A stretch of DNA of 64,000 nt. Source: Zychaea mexicana (taxonomy: Eukaryota > Mucoromycota > Mucoromycetes > Mucorales > Lichtheimiaceae). A program made the position numbers and the translations under genes. Where the stretch lies: contig NW_026516676.1 of assembly GCF_025766255.1 (NCBI RefSeq), positions 530,091 to 594,090 of the forward strand, read 5' to 3'. Every line of letters starts with the position of its first letter. Positions within the stretch are counted from its first letter, which is position 1. Shown here piece by piece: positions 33,901-47,300 of the stretch. The notes under the pieces were generated by a model. It was given only the letters and a program-made list of their open reading frames with translations. It searched no databases and was not told the origin of the DNA.

Positions 33901-36030
33901 GTGGGCCGAAGGGATGGTCACAAATAGTATTGACCAAAGACATTGCTTTGTCACCCATCTTATTATGTGCTAATCCTTTCTAGAGAGAGCAAAACAATAA
34001 TAAAAACGTTAGCTTCAGCAGTGTCATTTCTACCACCACTCTACTTGTTCTTCTCCCCCCCGCCCACCTCCTGTAGTGACCACTGCTTACTATTTTGAGT
34101 TAACTTTTGTAATGCAAACTCCATGTACGAGTAAGGACGACAACCAATCGCAACACCCATTGTCCTTCTATAACGGACATTATGACAAACTGCGTCTTTT
34201 AGCCGACCTTTTAATTCTTTTCGGTCACTTTTTATATACTGCAAAGATGAAAACGTTGTTCTTATCACACTGCATGTCCAGTTTGTTTGTAGTACATTTC
34301 TGTGATTCATGGTCAGTTGAAAAGTTCTACAGAGCTAGGACATGCATATGAAATCCTTGAATGTTTCAAGCTAATTATGGCAGCAGAACAAAAAAAAAAG
34401 ACAGCCTTGACTTCTTTTACGTAGAGAGGAAGGGTCATCTCATATCTCTCTCCACATTGTCTGTGGTTCATCTTTTTTAAAAACGCATCCTGTCGCGGTT
34501 TTGTAATGGGGGCGCTTGATGAGCCCATTTTCCATCCATGCAGACGTCGGAGATGCACGGTTTCAGGGACAGGCTCGGTCAAGAATCCATAAATGATTCT
34601 TACCTTGCTCGATCACATGGTCCATCCTTCAACAAAACTTTATTCGGCCGAGTATTCAAATTATAGAATCTAGTGTACAAAAAACAAATACATCGGACAG
34701 CAAAAAACTCAAGGGGAGCAAAGGAGCTTTTCTTTTTTTTGGCGCTCCGAAGTTATGTCTCTTACAGCGTAATCTTATCTGATTGACACCAACCGGAAGC
34801 AACACCTTTTCTTTTTCGGGTATTGGCAGTATAAAAAAGAAGATAAACCTATTGAAAAGCTGAATAGTCATACATATATATATATATATATACGCGTGTA
34901 CTACCAGGAATCTTCCCGTATCTCTTCAGTCAAACTCCTTATCCTATTGGAAAGAGACTAGGCTTAATTGACGGTGGCAAAAGTCATTCACTAAATTGGC
35001 TCTTGTTTATATATAGTAGCTATACTCCCTATCTCCTTCTTGATCCTCTTTTGATGCATTTTAATCTCCCCTGTAGCAATGAATAGTTTATTGTAAACAA
35101 GCCGTCTTCACATGTCGGTGCGCGAACCAGTTAGAAGCTGAATATATAATATATCTGATATTTTAGCATGCTTATGCAACACAGCAGTATCTTAATTAAT
35201 ATATACTTGATCGCCCTGACCTTAAAAGATCAGCAGGAAAAACGAGTAGCGCGACTGGCAAATCCAACAACGCTAATGAAAGATATGCATGTCACATGAT
35301 GTTCATTGATTTTTACAGTATTATTACAGCAGCTTATAGATGCACATTACATGCCTAATTTATCCGCTCCATGGAGTAGTAGTTATTCTGGGGCCCAAAC
35401 GTGTCGTTTAAAAAAATACTTTTGACTATATTCGCGTTTTACATAGTGGCGTACTTAATACTTTAGATTGCTAAAACGGTGTACACAGCTGCGGTAATTA
35501 GTTTGTTTGGAAAATCTGTCAAACCTCGATCCACCCGCGGGAAGGACTCTGTGTTTCTACAATCAATAGGACAACAGTGCAGTTATACATTCCCACTACT
35601 ACTACAGCTCACTCTAATAACCCAGTATGTATATATATCAATGAATCCGAAGGGTGGCATAACCAATCATCTTTTGGACGGATTCTGTCGAGCACTTTTG
35701 ATTCAAACAAGTAGCTGCAGCGCATTTTTGGGTAATTCCCCTTTTAACTGATGTGTGCAGGGTCTCTCTCACTCTCTCTTAGTGTGTCCAAGTTGCGAAA
35801 TGCTGATGATCTGATCACAAAATGTTTGTAGCTATTATAATTGACGCGTCACTAACGCGCACACAGAAAAAAAAAAGGTGTCAAGATTGCACTTTTAGCT
35901 CGGGGCTATGCTGTTGTAGTTTGGTATGCCAAACATACTTGTATGTAAGGAGCCTGGGGAATCGAGAGATTGGTACCTTGGTTTACCTGGGGTCTGTAGT
36001 GGACCTTGGGGAAAGCCTTATGAAATTAGT
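29613..36030. other. Long gene-free, microsatellite-rich region upstream of the bHLH gene
   Basis: 6.4 kb with no supported gene. It holds CA/GA repeats (~30060-30090), TTTC repeats (~30917-30940), GA repeats (~33033-33053), TAC repeats (~33220-33243), AAC repeats (~33630-33663), an AT run (~34873-34892) and several C or G runs. Open frames here are low-complexity or unrecognisable. The part nearest 29612 is the bHLH promoter; the rest may hold distal regulatory DNA or unrecognised noncoding transcripts. Confidence 0.4.
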
Positions 36031-36160
36031 TACCTGGTTGATCCTGCCAGTAGTCATATGCTTGTCTCAAAGATTAAGCCATGCATGTCCAAGTACTAGC
36101 ATTAATACTGTGAAACTGCGAATGGCTCATTAAATCAGTAATGATCTACTTGGCAATAAC
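36031..36160 (+). pseudogene. Isolated 18S rRNA 5'-end fragment
   Basis: TACCTGGTTGATCCTGCCAG, TAGTCATATGCTTGTCTCAA, AGATTAAGCCATGCATGTC and GTGAAACTGCGAATGGCTCA then TTAAATCAG are the highly conserved first ~110 bases of eukaryotic 18S rRNA. After AAATCAGT the match becomes weak and is lost by about 36170. The sequence just upstream (35890-36030) could be external transcribed spacer, but this cannot be told by eye. The rest of the rDNA unit is absent, so this is a stray truncated copy. Confidence 0.88.
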
Positions 36161-38272
36161 ATCTGGAGTAATCATTTGAAGACCTTAAGTGATACGTATG
36201 TTGCCTAAAAGTGACACGACATGACGTGTTGTTTAGCTAACACAACAATTCACCTGCTCTCATACTTGTCATTATTATTCTGTACAACAACATACATTTA
36301 GCTATACCGTTCATACCATTATGTATAATATCTGTACATATTGCCCCACAAACTCTCTCCTAAGGATGTGTTTGAAGTAAGGAAAAAAGTTTTCACATCT
36401 TTCAATATGGCTGCTGCTCTGCTTTGCTGATCATTGTTGTATCGCGTCGTTGTACTGCAAGTACAATCTCCTACTATGATGCTGCTACTTGTCTTTGAGA
36501 TCCTACTTGTTGTGAATGAGGTCTTCAGACCCGTTCTACTCTTCTTATTACCATACTACAGCATAACGATCGTTACGCGCTGTAGTAGGTACTACCATGC
36601 TCTGGAGTACATGCGTGCGACGTATTAACGGACTACTTGGAGGAGGGGTTGTCCCTTTGGTTTGCTCCTTGTTTTTTTTTTTTTGTTTGGTGAGAGGTCC
36701 ACATTTTTTTTATTGATGCTTGCTGTGCACCATCGAACTGTGCTCTCTAGAAGAGGGCTTCAGGGCCGATGATCATGAAAAAGTTGGCTTCTTCAATGTC
36801 GCCGGCGCAAAGAAGTTTGGACAGTTGTCTTGATTGGGTTCTGGAGGGTCCAGAATAAGAGAACGAGTCCTGATTCTTTTAAAGTAGATAGAAAAAACGT
36901 GTAGTGATGAAGTATCCCTCCCCATTTTCTTGCAGTTCATGCTTGTAATCTCCTTTGCATAGTTGGTTTGGAAGGGCTCCTTGTATTTTAGCGTTACATT
37001 GTTCAAGAGAAGATAATGTCATGCCCACGATGTTGAACGCCCCTTACCCAACCCCTTTTTTTCTTTTTACGAAAGCGTATTGGAATCCACCTACTTGGCG
37101 TTTTTGAGTAAGCCAAAAGAGACAAGTATACTATAAACCCACTCGTTACGGCGACGCGCAGTTGTGTTGTTGTTGTTGTTTATCATAAACAACGCTAGAA
37201 CGTCTTTGGAAAATCAGCATTCAGTGATTGACGCTCTCCTTTGAGTTTCTATACATGAGAGCATATGATTAAGCTACAAGTGATCGATCGATCAAAGCCA
37301 CTTGGTGGTGGTGGTGGTAGTGAGTAGTAATAGCGTGCCTCTGTGTGTATATTAGACAGTTTCCATATCAGGGCTTGTATGCAGCGTAATCGGGCATTCT
37401 TAGACAAACCCCAGGTCAGCACTCGCTGCACATGACCCAAGAGAGTAATTAAATAAATGACAATCCAAAATTGTTGGTCGTTTTATTATGTTTGAGTAAT
37501 ATTAAAGAAATTCTGCATCCGTTCATACAAAATGGGCCCTTGTAAGGCAGGAAAAAAAAAAAAGGCAGCTGTTGCCTTTCTTTTTTTTTTGTTGGTTTTT
37601 TTTTTTGCACGTACAGTGTTGACATAAAAAGAAGAAGATGAGGGGGGGAGAAGAGAGGGGAAGAAGGGAAAAAGAAAAAGACTATGTACAAGTCCTTAAA
37701 AAAGAAAGATCATTGTTATGCAGCATTGTGTCAATACTGGCAAACATGATTTGAGGGGGTGGGGGGGATGGGGGAACAAAAAGAATATAGGAAAGAAAAA
37801 AAAGTACGCATGCAAAAGGAAGAAGAAAACTAGAATAAAAAAAAAGAACAAGAATGAATGCAAATGAAAAAGAATCGACTGCTTGCAGCCAATTGTTTAC
37901 AGCAATCAAATAAAAAAAACAAAAAGTGCTTTTGGATGGGGATATTAGGTATATTAGAAGAAAAGAGAGCCTTAGAAAGAAAAATGATGATTGATGAGGT
38001 TTGTTTGTGTTGTTTGAGGATGAAGAAAAAGCTTAGGGGTGGGATAAGAAGAAGAATTGGAACAAGAAGTTTTGGCTGATATGATGTGAGTTTGCGTGTG
38101 GTATGATGGGGGTATTTGCGTGAGTCAAAAGAAAAAAATAAAATAAATGTGATTCTCGATTTGTTGTGAGCAAAAAATAAAAAGGGGGACAGGAAGAGTA
38201 TTGAAATGCACAAAGTTCAGAGGAAAGAGAGAATAGAGAGAGAGAGAGAGATTGAGAGTGAGAGTGAGATCA
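36161..38272. other. Gene-free region, 3' side of the C2H2 gene
   Basis: 2.1 kb without a supported gene, AT-rich with many A and T runs and a GGT repeat (~37303-37320). The right part (about 37.5-38.27 kb) is purine-rich on the plus strand and probably the long 3' UTR of the zinc-finger gene. A minus frame at 36773-37006 was seen but not recognised. Confidence 0.35.
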
Positions 38273-39541
38273 TTACAAAAAGGTTTGCATATAGTTGCCG
38301 AATGAGTTGCTGTTATGTGCGGGTGGAGAAGAGGTAGTAGAAGGCGAGGACTTGCTGCTGCTGCTGCTATTACCACTCGAAGAAGAGCTGCTGGAGCTGC
38401 TGCTGTTGTTCTTGTCCTTGTTGGTGTGACGATGGATGCGGATGTGCTGGTTCAGATTGTCGGACCGCGAGAAGCGCTTGGAGCAGGAATGATACGGGCA
38501 TTCGAATGGCTTCTCGAGCGTATGGATCGAGCGGATGTGACGCTTCAAATGCTCAGATCGCTTGAACACCTTGCCACAGTCATCGTGTCGACACGTGAAC
38601 ATCTTTTGGCCTGCAGCACCTGGATTGCTAGACACTCGACGACCGCGCGATCGGGTTTGCTTGGCCTTACCGCCGCTGCTGGTGACAGACTTTTGTTTTG
38701 TCGTTGTCGTTGTTGTTGCTGTGGCCGCTTTCTCGGGTTGTTGTTGTTGTTGTTGTTGTTGTTCAAGTGGGCTGCTGCACTCGCTGCTGCCGGAACAAGT
38801 AGAAGAGGATCGTTCCCGGAACGAAACATCATCAAGGGGCATGACAGCGGTGGGCGCTGCCGTCAAGGCAGAAGCATCCACCATGTAGCCTGGCGAGAGA
38901 GGGTGATGGTAGTCGAACATGGCTGAAGCAGTGGCCAAGGTAGTGTTCGAGGGCATGCAGTAGTTGAGTTGTTGTTGTTGTTGTTGCTGCTGCTGCTGTT
39001 GGTGGTGATGATGATGGTCTTGATTCGGCGTCGTCATCAAGAGCGACCGTGGGAGCATGCCCCCTCCGTTCAAGTCCATCGAGGAAGAAGTAGTGGCAGC
39101 AAACCAGGAAGCGGCGGCAGCTGCGGACGAAGAGGTGCCGTAGTAAGGCATGGAGGACGTCGAGGACACAGCAGTGGGGTCCATCAGTGGTGGGTAGTGC
39201 TGCTGCTTGTCTTCCAATGGGTGGGGCTGGTGCTGCTGCTGCAGGTAGACGTACTCTTCATAATCGTTACTGGGCGAAGGTGTCTGCTGTTCGGTGTCTG
39301 ACAGACTGGCCTCGCTTTGGTTGGACAGAAGCTCGGCGTAGCTGAAACGGCGCATGTAGTTGTCGTAGCTATCCTGCGGTTGGGGGTACAGGCAGGCTCC
39401 ATGGGCGCCCAGGTTGAGGGCAGTAGTAGGTAAGCCGCAATCGCCAGCGTTGGCGGCCATAGCAGCAGCAGCAGTAGCGGCAGCAGTATGCTGGTCAAAC
39501 TGCTGGGAAGCAACATGGATCTGGGATGATGGTGAATACAT
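38273..39541 (-). CDS. C2H2 zinc-finger transcription factor, Msn2/4-like
   Basis: A single exon of 422 residues from the ATG at 39541 (the frame is open to an ATG at 39658, probably 5' UTR). Two C-terminal fingers at ~311-370 read [39 protein letters not shown] and [17 protein letters not shown]. The recognition-helix residues ([16 protein letters not shown]) match the Msn2/Msn4-type class that binds the stress element core AGGGG in yeast. The rest is low-complexity: Ala, His, Gln, Asn and Ser runs, with QQQ and NNN tracts from CAG/AAC repeats. It likely acts in stress or developmental gene control, by family inference only. Large gene-free regions lie on both sides. Confidence 0.85.
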   Translation of the reverse strand: MYSPSSQIHVASQQFDQHTAAATAAAAMAANAGDCGLPTTALNLGAHGACLYPQPQDSYDNYMRRFSYAELLSNQSEASLSDTEQQTPSPSNDYEEYVYLQQQHQPHPLEDKQQHYPPLMDPTAVSSTSSMPYYGTSSSAAAAASWFAATTSSSMDLNGGGMLPRSLLMTTPNQDHHHHHQQQQQQQQQQQLNYCMPSNTTLATASAMFDYHHPLSPGYMVDASALTAAPTAVMPLDDVSFRERSSSTCSGSSECSSPLEQQQQQQQQPEKAATATTTTTTKQKSVTSSGGKAKQTRSRGRRVSSNPGAAGQKMFTCRHDDCGKVFKRSEHLKRHIRSIHTLEKPFECPYHSCSKRFSRSDNLNQHIRIHRHTNKDKNNSSSSSSSSSSGNSSSSSKSSPSTTSSPPAHNSNSFGNYMQTFL

Positions 39542-42500
39542 GTCTCTCGGTTTGTGTGTATAAGAGGTGTAGGTGGTGGTGTAGTAGTAGTAATAAGCTG
39601 TTGTTTTTATATGCTTCGAAAGGTGATGCTGTATCTGTTTTTGGTAGCAAGTAAGCAAAAGAGTGAGTGAGTGAGTGATGGCTAGTTAGATCAGTAACTA
39701 TCTGATTTGTTCATGTCCCCATGATCCCCGTGCAATGCCAGCAGCGCGGGCTAGCAAGGTGATGTTTGTGTGTATGTGCTTACCCAATGGGAGTACTAAG
39801 AGAGCAAGTGGTGATGTTGATGGTTGTGCAGAAGCAGGTTCTACGCAAGGACTAGAAGGGTGGGTAGTAGTACTAGTAGTAAGGTGGGGAGGATGAGATT
39901 ACTTTTTTGAAATGAACAGAAGAAGAAGAAGAAGAGGATGAGGACGGGTTGGAAATGCGAACGAGCGATTGCTTTTTGTATGTGCGAGAGCGAGATTTCC
40001 TATCTTTGTCAAAAAGAAAGGGGAAGCAATAAATGAAAGTAAATCAGAATAAGGGATGAACGATGTGCTCGGATGAAGACGAAGAAGAAGAGAAGGAGAG
40101 TGTGAGTGTGTGTGATGAGTGTGGAGACAGAATGAGCGAAACGAGAACTCTCGGCGAAATGAAAAGAAAGGATGAATTACTACAGAAGCAAGAGAGAGAG
40201 GGCTGCCCAGAGGTGCAAATTATCCCCAGCTTTTATAAAGTATGATTGCCCGATTATTTTTAGGTGCCTTGCATATCGTCCATCATCATCACCACCACCA
40301 CCACCACCACCAAGCAGCACCAGGCAGACCAGACCAGACAGGCAGGCTATCCCCGGGGAAGAATCTAGTTTCCGACAGAGTTCTCTCTCTCTCTCTCAAC
40401 TTACGTACATGCCTAATCTATTTGGGGACCCTTTCTTGCCTAATCCGTAACAGCCCATCACTCACTAGGCTTTGCTGCTGCTGCTGCTGCTTGCTACCTG
40501 CAATCTTCAAGAACCGTAATGGATGGAAAGTATTCCCCAATCCCAAAAAAGCTGCTTCACGGGGTTTATACTTTCTGACTTGCCTTTTAAGGCATCTCCC
40601 AAACCGGTTTCATCACGATCCGCTATTATTGGATAACCCACGGCCTCGTTCTTTTGCATGGACTTGCTTCTTCTCTACTTACAGCAGCAAGCAGCAGCAG
40701 CAGCAAGCAGCAAGCAGTCCATGGCACAAAGGAAGCTACAAGGGCGACGCACATCCGTATGCAACTCAGCAAACGCACTCTCCATGACGTGGGCCCATGT
40801 GTTTGTGGCCATGTTTGTCTATTTTAGCGACGGACGGGAATAAAGAATCTTAGATACGCCTTTGATCGCTCGCCAGCGAGTCATACGTATGGCGGATGAT
40901 GACGACTGATCAGCATTGACACTCATGCAAACAACATACAAACAAACAGTATCGGAGCATGTTGTCGGTTGCCTTGTTTGGCCTGGATGACTATCGTCAG
41001 CAGCACTGCCACACGCAGCGGGTTACAGCTACAGGATTGACAGCATGACAGCTGCAGCGTGGACGTTCGTCGTGAAAAGGAAAAAAGGGAAAAAAAAGAA
41101 GCCGTTTGGGGGGGATGGTTTCTTTCTTGGGGGGAGCATATGCTGGGGGGGGGCACATGCAGTCGTTTTGGGGGGGGGGAGTGGAGGAGGGCATACGACG
41201 ACAATAACAGGCCCATCTCCAGGGCAACACTCTCTTTCCATCAAGTCGGGCAATGAAATGTGGGCAGGTTGTGTACATCCCCATGTCTGTAAAAAGAAGA
41301 GAGACAGCGTGTCACTCTTAATTGGGTTGGCACCGTGCACAGAGCACATAATAAAAGACAATTGGGCACTCCCAACCCAATAATCGACTACGACGTGCCA
41401 AGTACTTAGTAACCCAGCCGCTGTAGTAGTAGTAGTTAGCTTAGAAATTTCGGGTTTGACGACGTTAAACCCTGCAAGTCGATGATCGACGGCCAATTTT
41501 TTCTCAGCCAACAAGGCCTGTTGATTACCTCTCTCTCTTTACATTCTCTCATTCTCTCTCGCACCAAACCCACATTACTATCTTGTCGCGCGCACGACGA
41601 ACACACATCGTTTCTTTCCCTTCTCCCCCGCCCCTAATCCTACTTAGGCGTCAGAGTAACAATGTCGTCGGGTAGAGTTCATTTTCCATTCCCAATATCG
41701 GTTCTGCTATTTTTACACATGACGCTTCCGCCACCTTTTTCTGCAACTTTGATAGGATCGTGCCACAATAAAAGGGTGCATCTCGCTATGTTGGAGGCTT
41801 CCAGGCGAGCTATAGTCTTTAAGGGGGGGGGTGTCTATTTGAAAGACAGACAGACTCACCCGACGCGATGCCCACGAAAAAGGGGGGGGGCAAAGGCTTC
41901 TGCGAAACGGAGTGATATACGGACGCAGGGGAGAGAGAGAGAGAGAGAGACGATACTACATAATAGCAGTGAGATGGTAACCGTACGCAGGTGTGGGTGA
42001 TGCACAATCAGCATGTTGCTCTCCTGTTAATCATTCTCGTAAATGTCAACTCAGAACGTGCTCACAGACTCTTCTGTAGAGGTTCCCGGATTCCAGCAAT
42101 CCCACCAAACATTCACCTTTTTGCTGATGCCGATGCTGCAAGCTTGTACGCATGGCTTCTTTTTTTCTTTCTTTCTCCACGTCACCCACATGCGTCCATT
42201 TTCCGCTTATGCTTGCCTGTCCGTTTGCTGCTACACTGTGTGTGTTGCTGCACATCACTTTTGATTTATAACATCAATATAGGGTACATACATACCGCAA
42301 TAATCAAGATCTGTACATAGTGATTTATACTAGCTGCTACCATGGATGTGGGTATTTATCTACTTGCACACATAATTAGCATCACTGCCAACTCAACGTG
42401 TCGCTTATTAGCAGCTGCTAAATAGCATGATCAAGGCCTAACTATTAGTGTAATAACACCCCTATTTCTCCTCCTCCTCCCCCCCCCCACTCTGCCTTCT

Positions 42501-43307
42501 TGGATACTCATTTCATTATTGTTGATGATGACTTTTGCATAGAAACGCTCTGTCTACGCTATCACCGGCTACTCACAAAATCTTTGCCTTTATTAAAGAA
42601 AATCATTCTGACTCTGACTTTTTTGAAATAGCATGATCGACACAAAATAAAGCTTTCTTTTCATTTTGTCATGTTAAAAAAAAGGGTTTATCTTTTTTTT
42701 TTTTTTTTGTTATATGAATATAAAGAAAAATGACAGTTTAAAACAAGAGAGCTCCTATCTATCACATAATAAAGATGGATAGATGGATAGCGAGCGACCC
42801 AAAGCAAAAGTGTGCTTGCATATGTAGCGTATACAGGTAGATCTCTCTCTTTCCTCTCTCTCTCTCGTTCTTGGGATTTCCGATACTTGTCTCCTTATAG
42901 AAGGTTCGTCTGCCCATACTTTGGCTATCCGTTCACCAATTGCAAACTTTACTAGGTATACTTGCTGGATATCAATGAGTGTCGCTGTCTGTATTACTCA
43001 CATTGTTGAAACACACGAGCCATGGGCCATTATGCTAAAAACAATCCAATCATGATAATTACGCATTGACCCCACCCCCCCCCCGAAAAGTTTCAATTGT
43101 GGCATTGTTGCACGATGTTTTTTTTTAGAAGCTGTAGGGGTAAAAGTTACTCGCTGCTTATACTATGTGTCACTGCTAGTAGATAGTATAGGTGTAATAT
43201 GATTATTGAGTACATGTGCGTATGGATTACTTCTATCATGCGTTTATTACATTTCAATTATTACATGCAGCAAATCTTAAAAAACAACTTTTTCTTTTTT
43301 TTTGCTA
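39542..43307. other. Upstream region of the C2H2 gene, gene-free
   Basis: 3.8 kb with no supported gene. Repeats include CAC (~40289-40312), CTG (~40473-40491), CAG (~40683-40707), GA (~41930-41950) and many G or C runs. The left end is the C2H2 gene promoter and 5' UTR. The right end is the mitoribosomal gene's 3' flank. Confidence 0.35.
41104..41180 (+). repeat. Four long G runs, potential G-quadruplex
   Basis: Four runs of 6-10 G lie within about 75 bp on the plus strand (near 41106, 41130, 41145 and 41170). This spacing is loose for one compact quadruplex, but each run is long. No gene is seen across it. Confidence 0.5.
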
Positions 43308-43836
43308 TTATTCTTTCCCATTGTCACTTTTGTTTGCAACCAGCCGAGCCATCATTTCCATCAAGATTTCATGGTTCGGATTTGTCTCCCGGTTGTTGTT
43401 GTCGTCGTCGTCATCCAGGAGACGACCACGATCTTGTGTCAAAAACATGTCTTCTACCCGCATCGATTGGAACCGGCTCTTTGCATCATTCACATTGCTA
43501 TCTAATGCGTCTGGTAAAGAAGGATGTTGTTGTTGTTGTCGTCCGTGATAATGGGTGTTGAGTAAGGATGTGGCAGAAATAGGTTGATGCAGACGCAGCG
43601 TGACACGAGGCCGGCCATCCTTGTCAAAGCTAGCATGCTGCACATAAAATGTACGTACGGAGCGATCGCCCGTCCGTCTAACGTTCAACGCCATGCGTTT
43701 AGGCAAGAATGCAACGACACCACCGATGCCGACCGCATAGCCTCCTTCGACGGAACCCAAAATACGACCCTGGACTGGGTATCCCATTTCCACCTGCTGA
43801 TAATCGCTGTATGTGGGCCCAACCATCGTCTCTTGT

Positions 43837-43876
<40 letters not shown>

Positions 43877-44336
43877 CTGCTGTGGAATGATTATTACTGT
43901 TGCTGAAAGTTGCACCCAAAAATTCGTACACTTGGTCTTGTACCAATTCTTTTGACTTTAACTTTTGTTGAAATTCGGGTGCTCGTTTACTGGCATGTTT
44001 GATGAACTGTTTAAATTCGGCAGGCGTCATGCTACCAATGTTGTATTCTTTTTGTTCACTGCGCGGCATGGGTCGTTTGCTGACGGGGAAATTCTCTTTC
44101 CATCGTCGGACGAAAAGGACTTGCGAACTACCCGATTGCCAGGGTGTTTGATGTTCTGCTGTGTCGAGATCGGAAACCGTAATGTGAGGTGTACGAATGA
44201 CGGAGGGCAGGTTGCGCTTCAGGCCCCATTCGCCCCCTCGTTTGCAGTTTCGTGAGGTTGCATACACTTGTGGAAGTTTTCGATCGAAGCTGGCTAACCG
44301 TGAATTACGTAGTGCGCTCGCGAACGTCTTGTCCAT
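43308..44336 (-). CDS. MRP51: Mitochondrial small-subunit ribosomal protein, Mrp51 type
   Basis: A single exon of 342 residues. The N-terminal block FASALRNSRLASFDRKLPQV, then GGEWGLKRNLPSVIRT, LDTAEHQTPWQSG and VLFVRRWKENF, matches the Mrp51 (bS1m) family of mitochondrial ribosome small-subunit proteins. A later part, MGYPVQGRILGSVEGGYAVG then IGGVVAFLPKRM, resembles an S1-type RNA-binding fold. In yeast Mrp51 supports translation of mitochondrial mRNAs. A run of 13 Thr (from a GTA/TAC repeat at ~43843-43876) sits between the two parts, and an acidic Asp/Asn run lies near the C-terminus. No clear mitochondrial presequence was judged beyond the basic N-terminus. Confidence 0.85.
43843..43876 (-). 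repeat. In-frame trinucleotide repeat coding poly-Thr
   Basis: GTA repeat on the plus strand, read as ACT (Thr) codons in the mitoribosomal gene, with ~11-13 units. Length changes would add or remove Thr residues without frame loss. Confidence 0.7.
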
Positions 44337-47300
44337 TATGTTATATTGAGGTGTTTAGTGCCACTCCTAATACCGCCAGTCAACTTTTCAGGGCCATTTT
44401 CCTCTTCTCTCTCTCTCTCATCTTTCTCTATCTCAAAAGCCTCTCAAATTTTGTTACTCCGAACCCCCGGCTGGTAAGCGAGGGTGTAAGCAACAAGAAC
44501 CAGATCAAATCATCGAACGCCAGTAGCACACCCAACAGACTGGTCATTTACCTATCATTGTACACAAAAACAGCAGCAATGCCTCGTAGAGTCGATTCAA
44601 TGGTAAGATTTTGCATGTATCTACTTTGGAGAAATATATGGAGAGTAGACAGAGACAGAGACAAGCGCAGCGTGTTATACATGTGTGCACACCTACCACG
44701 CATGGTGTGCTACTACTACCGTAATCAACTTTTCGCTTACCCCCCCGTCAATAAACTCTAACTTTTTTTTTGTGATATGTACATACTACATTATGCTAGC
44801 ATAAAGAGTGAGTGACTTTGCTTGTAACTTTGAGTATATATCTTGTAGATCGAGATATAGAGAAAGGCGCATTATCGTAACTTTATGATAAATAATCCTA
44901 GATTTCAAAACTCTTTTCCATGCTACTACTTTTTTACTCCTATTGTATCAACAACTACTGTCCGACAAAAAAGAATGTGTCGTTAATTCCTCCGCGTCTA
45001 CTGATATGTACGTTAAAAAAAACACAAGATAAACGTAAAAAAAAAGAATGAAGCAGGAGGGGGGGCTCCTTGTGCCTGTGTTGTAGCGTTTGTCGCCCGT
45101 CTTTAAACCTTTCCCTTCTTTTGTCGTCGGACCTAGATACTCTGATCGACAGTGTAAATAGCGTTTTGGAAAAGAACAACTAATTGACGAGGGATTAGCC
45201 TACGAAAATAAAGGAGGTGAAACTTTAGTTTTTTTTTTCAATTGAGGTCAGATTGATCAATACTTGGGGTATGTACGCCTACGAAACAAAACAACAACAG
45301 TAACAGCAAATTATCCGCAGCATAGGATAGTCCCCGTTTTTAGGATTTTTCAGAGAGAGAGAGAAAACAAAAAGAGACGACGCTTGAGATTTCGTCTGCG
45401 GACGAGGAAAGAGGAGTAACAACCGCACAATTTTAAAAAAGTGATACCATGAGAAGGAGTGTGCTTTTTATTGAAGAGGAGGTAAATCATGGTTGTAATA
45501 GTAAGCAAAGCGACATGCGGAGAGCATGCTAATTGTGCTTGACAGACCATGACCTTTACTTCTTGTTTGTCGTGCTTTTACAACAGACACTGGGGATAGT
45601 ATAGTGGTGTGTTTTTAAAATAGAGGTATGTCCCTCAAGGAAACGAAACCTGACATCCATGGCACGTTGTTTCTCTCTGATAATACGTAAGCCGACTTTG
45701 TTTGTTGCTGTTGGCGCGATGACAACCACAATACTTCTCCTCCTTTTTCTCAAGTCGAAGCTTCTATCATCGGTTAGTATCATCTTTACGGCACTTATTG
45801 TTTCTTCATTTTTTGGTTACTCCTTGCTTGGTTTAAAGTATAGTGTGACCTACTCTAACAGACGGCTTTATCATGAATAAGTACAACCAAGTAAAATATC
45901 GACGAGAGGCCTGGATCTGTTAACCAGATGTACAAGGACGTGTATATAGATACTAGTGCTACTATGATTAAAAAATACTGCCAAAAGGTGGATGGCTGTA
46001 GACATGCGAACAACAAGTCAGCCCGTATTGTTTACAGTCTTTATAACCAGTACAGTAATGCAGTGCATAAAAAGGGTCAACTATAGTCTAAAGTATGGCG
46101 TTGATGGTCTTGTTGGTGATATTTCTCCGCAAGAACAAGGTGGTCGCCATTGTTCATTATCTGATATAGCGCATCGTCTGTTTGGTATTGTAGTAAATGT
46201 GATGCTAACGGGATCCTTCATTATTGTTCTACTGTTACAAAACAATACGAATATGCTAATAAAGTGATTGATATGATTCTAAAGTTAGCTCTTAAGGTGC
46301 TGCATAAAACATGAGTCATTGTTTTTTTGCAGCAACTGACATGACGATAAAGCAAATAAAATCCATTTCTATCGTATGATAGCTAACCACATGATCTTTG
46401 CAATAGCAGGATCGTTGCGCACCGAGATATCTTCAATGTGCAATTTAACTGTATCCTATACAACGAGTCGATCATCGTCGATCCCTTTCTGATAACATCA
46501 ACTTTTCGATCTTCATAAACTTCTTGACATCCATTTAATGCCATGAGTAGTTACAAGGTTTGAAGAAAAGAACGACACTATCTCTTCTTCCCATTACATG
46601 TAGTGATGAGGCCCCCCGCTTTTTTCAAAACTGTTGTTACTGAGCAATCTTGAAAATAAAATCGAATTTGACTTTCAGTGGGGAACGGTAATTATACAAT
46701 CTATCAATGGATTTTAATAAAATCAGTTGTTCTCGTCTGTTTCATGAACAATACATTTATTAAAGATTGACTTTGCTTAGTTAAAGGAAAATCTCTGTCA
46801 AAGTCAACTCAATATCCCTAATTTTTATTTTGATGGTGCAAACATCATTGAATTAAGATCATGCAAAAAGAGTACAGTATATACAGCAACTTGGCTTAAC
46901 ATGGTCATCACTGTACTCATTTTATAAAATTAGCCATACGAAGGCTTGCCTTGCAAAGGGGAAAGTAACGAGTTCTTGAAATAGGCATTTATTTTTTTCA
47001 CTTATTCCTGATTTATGTAAAAAACAACTCGACCCAATTCTCTGGTCGACACCGCTATATCACACAAAAGCGCGACGATAATGTAGTCAAACGCAAAAAT
47101 GATTCGTTGCCTCAGAGTCACACGACTTGTTGTTCCCATTTTGTATCTAGCAACATATTCGCTAAATAGACTGCTCAAATGGTGCATGCACTGGCTCCCA
47201 CTTGAGAGAGTATTGCTGCGACGCAACAGAAGCCAAACGGGGACATTACGCTCAATGTTCCCTCCTCAAAACACAACTACAGGGGCTCATCCATACCTTT

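Noticed and set aside
44577..44608. First exon MPRRVDSM of a gene divergent from MRP51
   Set aside because: The donor GTAAGA is good, but every acceptor tried within about 400 bp gives a stop within a few codons or a sequence without protein character.
45659..46267. Small membrane-protein gene
   Set aside because: One hydrophobic segment alone is not enough; the frame ends quickly and no splice join extends it.
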